A program made the translations under genes and the position numbers. From Arthrobacter sp. NtRootA1 (GTDB taxonomy: Bacteria > Actinomycetota > Actinomycetes > Actinomycetales > Micrococcaceae): a DNA stretch of 64,000 nucleotides. Where the stretch lies: NCBI RefSeq assembly GCF_019976975.1, contig NZ_AP024630.1, positions 3,224,001 to 3,288,000 on the forward strand, read 5' to 3'. Position 1 is the first letter of the stretch. Every line of letters begins with the position of its first letter. The notes beneath the pieces are model-generated. The model was given only the letters and a program-made list of their open reading frames with translations, was not told the DNA's origin and did not search any database. Positions 54,470 through 61,700 of this stretch are shown here, in pieces.

Positions 54470-57400
54470 ATGGCAGGCAGCAAGCGCAGGGCGGCACGGC
54501 CCAAGGCCAGCGGCTGGGAGAAGATCTCGGCGCGTCGGCCGGAGGAGACGCTGACGAACCGGGACGTCTATGAAGACCAGCAGCTGGACCGCGGCGAGCG
54601 GCTGAGCAAGAAGTCGAACACGTCGGGCCTCGTGCTCGCCGGCGTCGCTGGCCTGTTGGTCGCGATCGTGGCGTGGGTGCTGTACTCGGTCATTGCTACG
54701 GCAGTGCTCACGCTCGGGGCGACGATGGGCGGTGGCCTGGGCGGAAACAGCAGCGGAAAGCCGGACTCGTACTACGTGGAGGACACGACGACAGGCCAGG
54801 GCGGGGCCCCGATGACGTGCTACCGCGCCGTCAACGAGAAGGGTAACCCCGAGATCGGCTCGAAGTGCTACCCGGATCTCAAGGACGTCCCGGTGCCAGC
54901 GTGGTGGACCCACGCAGGCAGCGCCGCCCAGGACGCCCCGAAGGTTGACCAGGGGGCTACGCCCGCGGCGACGAACGTCGGCGGGCAGCTGGGGTCCGTC
55001 ACCGGGTTCAAGCTCTTCCTGACGCTGGGATCGGGCGCGCTGGTCATGATCGTGATCTCCACCTGGACCGGACGCCAGGTCGCCAAGCACAACGCGACGG
55101 TCGACCACACGGACATCAACGACCACCGCAACGACCAGCACATCGCGCTGCCGGAGGAGGTCCAGCAGAACTACGACTGGTTCCCGGACGCCGGTGCGCA
55201 CTCGGGGGTGCAGGTCAGCTCGATGATCAGTCACATGATGCTCAGCAAGAAGGGGCTGGGCACGGTCAAGGTCTCCCGGCGCGCAGAGTCCGACGTGATT
55301 GACCAGGACGGCAACATCGTCTACTACAAGGGTGAGGTCATGGACGGCGACGACGGCGAGCCGCTGGTCGAGACCCTGCCGCTGATCGACGAGGAGTTCG
55401 GCCAGGCGCTCTTCGACGCCTCGGGCCTGCCCCGGGACAAGCGGCTGCGCCGGAAGTATGACGCAACGGTGATCCCGTACAACCCGCCGACCGAGGAGAG
55501 CCGGCGCAAGGCCAAAGAGGCGAAGGACCCTGGGAAGCTCCAGGGCGCGAACCGTGACAAGCTCGGGCCCTACCGTACGGTGTCTGACCTGATCACCGAT
55601 GACTGGGAGTTCCCGGCGTACGAAGTCCAGCGCCCTGCCGGTGCCTACATCGTCGACACTGCTCCCGTGAACACGATGGTGCTGGCCATCACCCGGGCGG
55701 GCAAGGGCCAGACCTACATCGAGCCGATGATCGACATGTGGTCGAGGGAGAAGAAGCCCTCGAACATGGTCATCAACGACCCCAAGGGCGAGCTGCTCGT
55801 CAAGAACTACATCCCGCTGGTCACGCGCGGCTTCGAGCCGGTGCAGTTCAACCTGATCAACGCGATGAAGACCGACATCTACAACCCGCTGGGCATGGCC
55901 GCCGACGCCGCCCGCGAGGGCGACTCGACCAAGTGCGCGCTCTACATCGAGAACATTGGCGAGGTTTTCTTCCCGCTGGACGGCGGTGAGGACCCGGTCT
56001 GGCCGAACGCGGCGAACAACGCCTTCAAACGGGCCGCCTACGGTCTCATCGACTACTACCTCGAGGAGGAGCGTGAGCTGCGCGAGTACGCAGCAGCCAC
56101 CGGCATGGACCCGGGCACGCTGGAGCAGCGGCTGGACGACATGTGGGGAAAGGTCACGCTGTACAACTGCTACCAGCTCTTCGTGCAGCTGACCTCGAAG
56201 AAGTGGAAGAACCCCGCTGCCGAGCTGGAGAAGCGCATCAAGAACGGCGAGTTCGAAGAGGACGAGGACGCCCTGGCCGAGGAGCAGGCCAAGGTCGCCG
56301 AGAAGGATTTCCTGTGGGAGGGCAAGGCCGAGCAGGACCTGCTCACGCTCTACTTCAACGCCACCCAGGCCCTGCCGCGCAACTCGATGCGCACGCTCGT
56401 CGGCAACGCCCACAACGCCCTGGTCGCCATGGCCGGTGCGGAGAAGATGATGTCCTCGGTCTACGGCATCGCGATCACGGGCATGAGCTTCTTCACCGAC
56501 CCGACGATCTCGACCCTGACCTCGGGTAAGCCGAGCCAGAACACTGACCTGGCGGGTTTGTCCTTCCCGCGGCGGCTGGGCGTGCGGTTCTCGCCGAACT
56601 TCATGAAGCGCGACCACCTGCTCGGCCAGATGGCGAGCTGGTCGGCGTACGCGGACCCGATGTTCATCCAGAACCTTGGCAAGGACTTCGAGCACTCGGA
56701 GATCGTCGGCCGCGTGGGCTGGGCGCGCTACAACTTCAAGGGAATCTTCCCCGGCGACGAGGCCTGGCTGAAGCTGGAGCTGAAGAACCCGCAGAGCGGC
56801 ATGCTCGTGCGCACTTTCTACTTCCACTTCCGCAAGAGCTACCAGCTCTCCCTCAACGGCCGGCACTTCGTGGTCGAGCCGGTCACCGGCAAGAAGATCG
56901 TGAAGAACGGCGTGCTGCGCGAGCTGCGGCCGGTGCGGGAGGGTGGCACCCGCGACGGGAAGATCCTCTCGTTCCAGCCCGGCGACACGACCTTTCCGAG
57001 CCGCAAGCTGGACTTCTCCGGCGGAGGGCACCCTGAGGAGGTCGAGGTCCGGGCGCGCGCGATCACGCAGACGATGGCGCGGTACTCGGAGTCGCCCAAG
57101 GCGGTCTTTCTCGTCACTCCCCCACACCTGATGAAGTACGCCAAGCTGATCCTGATCCTGGTCAAGCAGCTGGTGGACGTCTCGTTTGACCAGTCGTACA
57201 TGACCAAGTCGAACCAGAAGCCGCTCTACCGCACCCGGTTCATGCTCGACGAGCTCGGCAACCTGCAGTCCGACGGTAATGGCATCGCCGGCTTCGAGAC
57301 CATGCTCTCCATCGGCCTCGGCCAGGAGCAGCAGTTCACGCTTATCCTGCAGACGCTGCAGCAGCTGCGCGACGTCTACGGCGAGTCGGTCGACAAGATT

Positions 57401-58564
57401 GTGCAGGGAAACACCAGCAACATCGTCTTCCTCAAGTCGACCGACGACTCGATGATTGAGACGCTGGAGAAGATGAGCGGCAAGACTCACCGTACCCACG
57501 CCAGCTCGAAGCAGATCACGCAGAACCTGGACAAGGTGGTCGGCGGGAAGACGGACGGAGCGATTTCGCGCACCTGGTCGACGGAGGAGGAGCCGCTGAT
57601 CAAGTACAACGATTTCGCCTTCCTCTCGCCGCGCAACTCGATCGTGCTGCGCGCCGGCGACGCGCCGGTCTGGAACCGCAACGAGACGATCCTGCCGATG
57701 TCATTCAAGCTGCTCGGCAACACGATCACCCACCCGGGGCACGAGTACTCGCTGCAGACGATCCCCACGCTCAGCTCCGCGATGGAGTTCGACGTGCGCA
57801 TGAATCAGCCGGACTTCGTCAAGATGCTCGACAAGCGCATGGCCCAGGCGGTCAGGGCGGCCGACGCCAAGACGCTCTACCAGGAGACGTACGACTACAA
57901 GGACATCGACATCGAGCGCCTCGACCCGGACGTCTACTCGGACGAGGTCATGGAGGTCATCACGCGGATGGTTTTCACCGACGAGAGTGGCGATCCCAAC
58001 GCCCCGGTGGTCGTGGACCCGGACGACTACGAGGCCATGATGCTGGGCAACGACGAGGAGTTCCTGGAGGACGTGGAGGTGGCCGCGACCGTGGCTGCCC
58101 ACCAGGCGACGCAGAAGGACCACAAGCGCCTGGTCTACGCCGAGGGCACGGTCAGCAAGGAGATGCTGATCAATCTCGACGGCTCGGCGAAGGTCAAGGC
58201 CCTGGACCTTGAGATTGGTGAGGCGTATAAGACCGCGCTGGTGGAGATGCAGCGGGACCGCGAGCACTTCTCAGTCGGCGGGGACGGCGAGCTGCGCAGC
58301 GCCGACGGGTCAAAGACCTACATCAGCCAGGTCCGTTCCGATGCCTACACCGACGCCGCCCGCAGGATCAACGGCCAGATCAGCGACGAGGGCTCGCGCG
58401 TGTTCGCCGAACAGGACGTGACCGAGGAGGATCTGCGGTCGCTGGCCACGGTCAAGGTGCACGCCGCCTTTTACACGTACCTGGCCTCGCTGCCCAGCTG
58501 GGAGGTCCTGGCCGACGGGGCTTTCGACCGGGCCATGGCCGTAGAGATGAAGTCCCGGGGGTAG
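54470..58564 (+). CDS. VirD4/TraG-type coupling protein, enlarged
   Basis: A 1364-residue type IV coupling ATPase, which delivers the relaxase-DNA complex to the channel. Two membrane helices lie at about residues 50-80 and 178-200, with an outside loop containing two cysteines between. Walker A is ITRAGKGQT (Lys412), Walker B RFMLDELGNL (Asp927-Glu928). MVINDPKGELLVKNY after the P-loop, and the C-terminal LILQTLQQLRDVYGE and GNTSNIVFLKS, are standard TraG blocks. It is roughly twice the usual length: a 400-residue insertion separates the Walker motifs and a 300-residue acidic tail follows the core. The ATG at 54470 follows GGGAGA. Confidence 0.9.
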   Translation: MAGSKRRAARPKASGWEKISARRPEETLTNRDVYEDQQLDRGERLSKKSNTSGLVLAGVAGLLVAIVAWVLYSVIATAVLTLGATMGGGLGGNSSGKPDSYYVEDTTTGQGGAPMTCYRAVNEKGNPEIGSKCYPDLKDVPVPAWWTHAGSAAQDAPKVDQGATPAATNVGGQLGSVTGFKLFLTLGSGALVMIVISTWTGRQVAKHNATVDHTDINDHRNDQHIALPEEVQQNYDWFPDAGAHSGVQVSSMISHMMLSKKGLGTVKVSRRAESDVIDQDGNIVYYKGEVMDGDDGEPLVETLPLIDEEFGQALFDASGLPRDKRLRRKYDATVIPYNPPTEESRRKAKEAKDPGKLQGANRDKLGPYRTVSDLITDDWEFPAYEVQRPAGAYIVDTAPVNTMVLAITRAGKGQTYIEPMIDMWSREKKPSNMVINDPKGELLVKNYIPLVTRGFEPVQFNLINAMKTDIYNPLGMAADAAREGDSTKCALYIENIGEVFFPLDGGEDPVWPNAANNAFKRAAYGLIDYYLEEERELREYAAATGMDPGTLEQRLDDMWGKVTLYNCYQLFVQLTSKKWKNPAAELEKRIKNGEFEEDEDALAEEQAKVAEKDFLWEGKAEQDLLTLYFNATQALPRNSMRTLVGNAHNALVAMAGAEKMMSSVYGIAITGMSFFTDPTISTLTSGKPSQNTDLAGLSFPRRLGVRFSPNFMKRDHLLGQMASWSAYADPMFIQNLGKDFEHSEIVGRVGWARYNFKGIFPGDEAWLKLELKNPQSGMLVRTFYFHFRKSYQLSLNGRHFVVEPVTGKKIVKNGVLRELRPVREGGTRDGKILSFQPGDTTFPSRKLDFSGGGHPEEVEVRARAITQTMARYSESPKAVFLVTPPHLMKYAKLILILVKQLVDVSFDQSYMTKSNQKPLYRTRFMLDELGNLQSDGNGIAGFETMLSIGLGQEQQFTLILQTLQQLRDVYGESVDKIVQGNTSNIVFLKSTDDSMIETLEKMSGKTHRTHASSKQITQNLDKVVGGKTDGAISRTWSTEEEPLIKYNDFAFLSPRNSIVLRAGDAPVWNRNETILPMSFKLLGNTITHPGHEYSLQTIPTLSSAMEFDVRMNQPDFVKMLDKRMAQAVRAADAKTLYQETYDYKDIDIERLDPDVYSDEVMEVITRMVFTDESGDPNAPVVVDPDDYEAMMLGNDEEFLEDVEVAATVAAHQATQKDHKRLVYAEGTVSKEMLINLDGSAKVKALDLEIGEAYKTALVEMQRDREHFSVGGDGELRSADGSKTYISQVRSDAYTDAARRINGQISDEGSRVFAEQDVTEEDLRSLATVKVHAAFYTYLASLPSWEVLADGAFDRAMAVEMKSRG

Positions 58565-58587
58565 TGCCGGCGGGTCTATTCGCTCCG

Positions 58588-58633
58588 TGCCGGGACAGTC
58601 GATGCAATTCGACTGTCCCGGCATTCGTCTTTT
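58588..58633 (+). terminator. strong terminator after the coupling protein gene
   Basis: Perfect 15-bp arms, TGCCGGGACAGTCGA (58588-58602) and its complement (58609-58623), 6-nt loop, then TTCGTCTTTT. Confidence 0.9.
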
Positions 58634-58640
58634 GGCTCGT

Positions 58641-58690
58641 TTCTGACTCGTCTATCGCTTCCATTCGAATCGTCGGGGTATGATCTATAC
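58641..58690 (+). promoter_or_regulatory. element boxes before the RNA polymerase gene
   Basis: Two boxes exactly 22 bp apart: TTCTGACTCGTC (58641-58652) and ATTCGAATCGTC (58663-58674). The second is followed after 10 bp by CTAT (58685) within GATCTATAC. The second box matches the one at 36474-36485 in 10 of 12 positions with the same spacing to CTAT. Confidence 0.6.
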
Positions 58691-58730
58691 ATAGTTATGT
58701 CCCCGAGCGTCCACAGGAGGCTGAGTAGCA

Positions 58731-61700
58731 ATGAAGAAGGCACACGGACTGAGGCGGTACTTCTACGAGTACGTCTTCTACAAGGCAGTCGAGCAGGCCC
58801 GGGAACAGAGCGGGGAGATCATTCCCATCTCCCAGGCGAAGGCCATCCGCGGACGGGTTGACCAGATCCTCGGCCAGCGCGGAACCGCCCTGGCTGATCC
58901 CGGACTCGGCGTCACCGCGTGTCTGACTGCGATCGACACGGCCTTCTCCGAGCGCGTCCCGGACTACGAGCCGCAGTTCGGCGACCACTCCCCCGCCAAC
59001 GAGCGCTACCAGACGCTGCAGCGTGAGTTCACCCGTGCCACGGGTGTCGGAGCGGAGATTGACCCGCGTTCGGCGCGGCTGCCGATCAGCCCTTACGACC
59101 CGGCCTGGTCCGAGCGTGCGACGGTGAAGCGCGCAGGTACCGAGCTGCTGTACATTCCCGACGAGACGATCGTGAAGAACGCCGGCGGCGAGGTGGAGTC
59201 CTTGTCTGAGCCGCGCCGCGGGAACATGACGCTCTGGCGGCTCGACGAGGACGGTAAGCCGTACGAGGCCGGCCGCGCCATGACCAACGACGACGCCGCA
59301 GGCCTCACGGCGCTCATGGACAAGATGAGCCGCCAGGAGTACGACCAGGTCCGCGAGTGGGTCATCGACGGCGGACGCGACCCGCAGACCGGCCGCGTTG
59401 ACCGCAACCGTTTTATGTCCCAGCGGGCGGAGGCGCGCTCGGCGGCGCTGCTCGAGGAGCTGAAGTCCCAGGGCGTGGCCTACGAGGTCCTGCGCGACCG
59501 TGAGCCCGGGCAGATCAAGGCCCGGATCTCCGGGACCGGCATGGAGATCCGTCTCACTGACACGCGCCAGGAGGAGTACGCCGGGGCGCGCATCTATGAC
59601 AACGGAACGGTGCTGCGCTACAGCACCAATCACCGGGTGCCCGGCGGCATGGCCGTGCCCGCCCCGACCTCCGAGGACGCCGTGCGGCTGTTGCGTTTCG
59701 CCCAAGGCCTGCCCATTGAACGCGACGATCTTCCCGGCACGGTGGTCGGCGTCGTCGGCTCCAGCCACCCCGAGCATGGCCGCGGCCGCTCCCTCATCGA
59801 CGTGCCGGACAGCTATCACGTCGACCGCGAGAGCATGTTCGTCGTCGCGGACTATATCGTCCCCGGTGAGAGCGCCCCGCGCCCCGGGTCCAAGGTCATG
59901 CTGCGCCGGGATGCCAAGAACCGCTCCCTGCCGACCTTCTTCGTGGATGCAGAGCCGGCCGAGGCCTACGGTCGCGAGGCCGTGGACACCGCGCGGGAGA
60001 ACCTGCGCGCCGCCCTGGGCGTCGAGGAGCTGATTCTGCGCGCGGAGTCTGAGCTGCAGCGCACCGAGGGCGCGCTCGACGAGATCGAGCCCCCGGAGTA
60101 TGCCTCTGACCCCGAGGTCGCGGCGATCCAGCGCTCATATTGGGACGTACTCACCGGAGCGCGCAGCGAGCTGTTGCGTCCGGGCGCGACCGAGGAGATG
60201 TACCAGGAGCGCCTGGAGGAGATCGGCGAGCTGCAGGCCGGTGAGCTTCCGGACCTGGGCAACCTGGTCTATGGTGGCACGGCCGCCGACAAGGTCCGTG
60301 CGCACGCTGATGACGTTCCGTTCGAGCTGGTCGGCACCTGGGATGCCGAGCCGCACCTGATCGACGGCGAGTGGCTCGACCAGCGCTTCGACCCCGCCCG
60401 CGTCGCCAAGTACATGACCAGCCCGACCGGCCAGTGGTCGAACCTGGACAATCTCGCCTCGGCGCTGCGCCGCTGCGGGGTGCCTCCCACCGAGCTCATG
60501 GGTACCAGCTTCCAGGCGACCCGCTTCAAGGACCGGATCGTCTCCTTCCACGCGGCCACCGCCGCCCCCATCGCCGAGCATCCCTCGGAGTTCATGCGTC
60601 GGATCGGTCAGACCGTCCGGGAGAGCATCGAGCGCAACGCCGCGACGCCGGGTGAGATCCTGGTCGACGCGCAGGGCGTCATCAGCTGGACCGCCGAAAA
60701 GCTGCGTCGTGACGGCAAGGCCACGCCGGTCTCCGGTGAGATCGGCCAGGTCTTCGATGTCGGCAGCCATGGGGAAATTGTCACGCGCTTCGCCAGTGGC
60801 GAGAACGCGCTGATCGTCCCCGGCTACGAGGCGCGGATCAAGGCCCAGACCCCGGGCGAGGCCCCCAAGTCGGTCGAGGAGCGCACGGTGCTGCGCGGCT
60901 ACGAACAGCTGATGCACGAGCGCATCCAGTACCAGCTTGCCGGTGACCTCGTCTCCGGCCGCAGCCGGACCGGCGAGCCGGCCTCGCTGAACGCGGTGTA
61001 CTCGCAGCTCTACGGTACCAAGCACCCGGTTGACTTCATCGAACGGGCCACGACGTATGAGGTCGACCCCGCCACCGGCAAGGCCACCGCACGACTGGAC
61101 GAGTGGACGGCCTCGATCCTCGAGACCGAGGCCAAGCGCGTGCGCTACTCCAACGAGATCAAGCAGGGCTCGACGATCTACGCCGAGTACCGCGCCGAAC
61201 GCGATCGCACCGACCCGGCCGACGACAACGTCTTCGACGCCTGGCGGCTCACCGGTGGACGGAACATGACGGTGCTCACGGGAACCGACCGTAACCATGT
61301 GACGGCTCCCGGCGGCTTCTTCGATCCGGTGATGACCGGCGGCGCGACCAACCAGGGCATCGTGCGCTACCTCACCGAGGACGCCGCCGTGCGCCCCGAC
61401 GGCACGATTGAGCCGGGTGACCCGGAGACCGTGACCGGCTCCCGCGCCCCGCTGATGAGCCGGCCGGAGCTGGAGACGCTGCGCTATGACCCGTTCGACC
61501 GGCAGCAGATGACGGCCTCGACGATCATGCAGTCTTCCGAGGTGACGAAGCCGACCGGCACCGCTCTGATGACCTTCGGCGGCTGGACGGCCGACGACCC
61601 GATCGTGGTGTCGACGGAGTTCTCCGAGCGGCACCGCATCCGCGGGGCCGGTGGCCAGCTGCGCGACCTCGTCGTGGGCGACAAGATCAGCGATCTGCAC

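Noticed and set aside
54317..57499. Minus-strand open frame of 1060 residues under the coupling protein gene
   Set aside because: Same shadow effect; Val/Leu/Arg/His-rich translation with no recognisable family.
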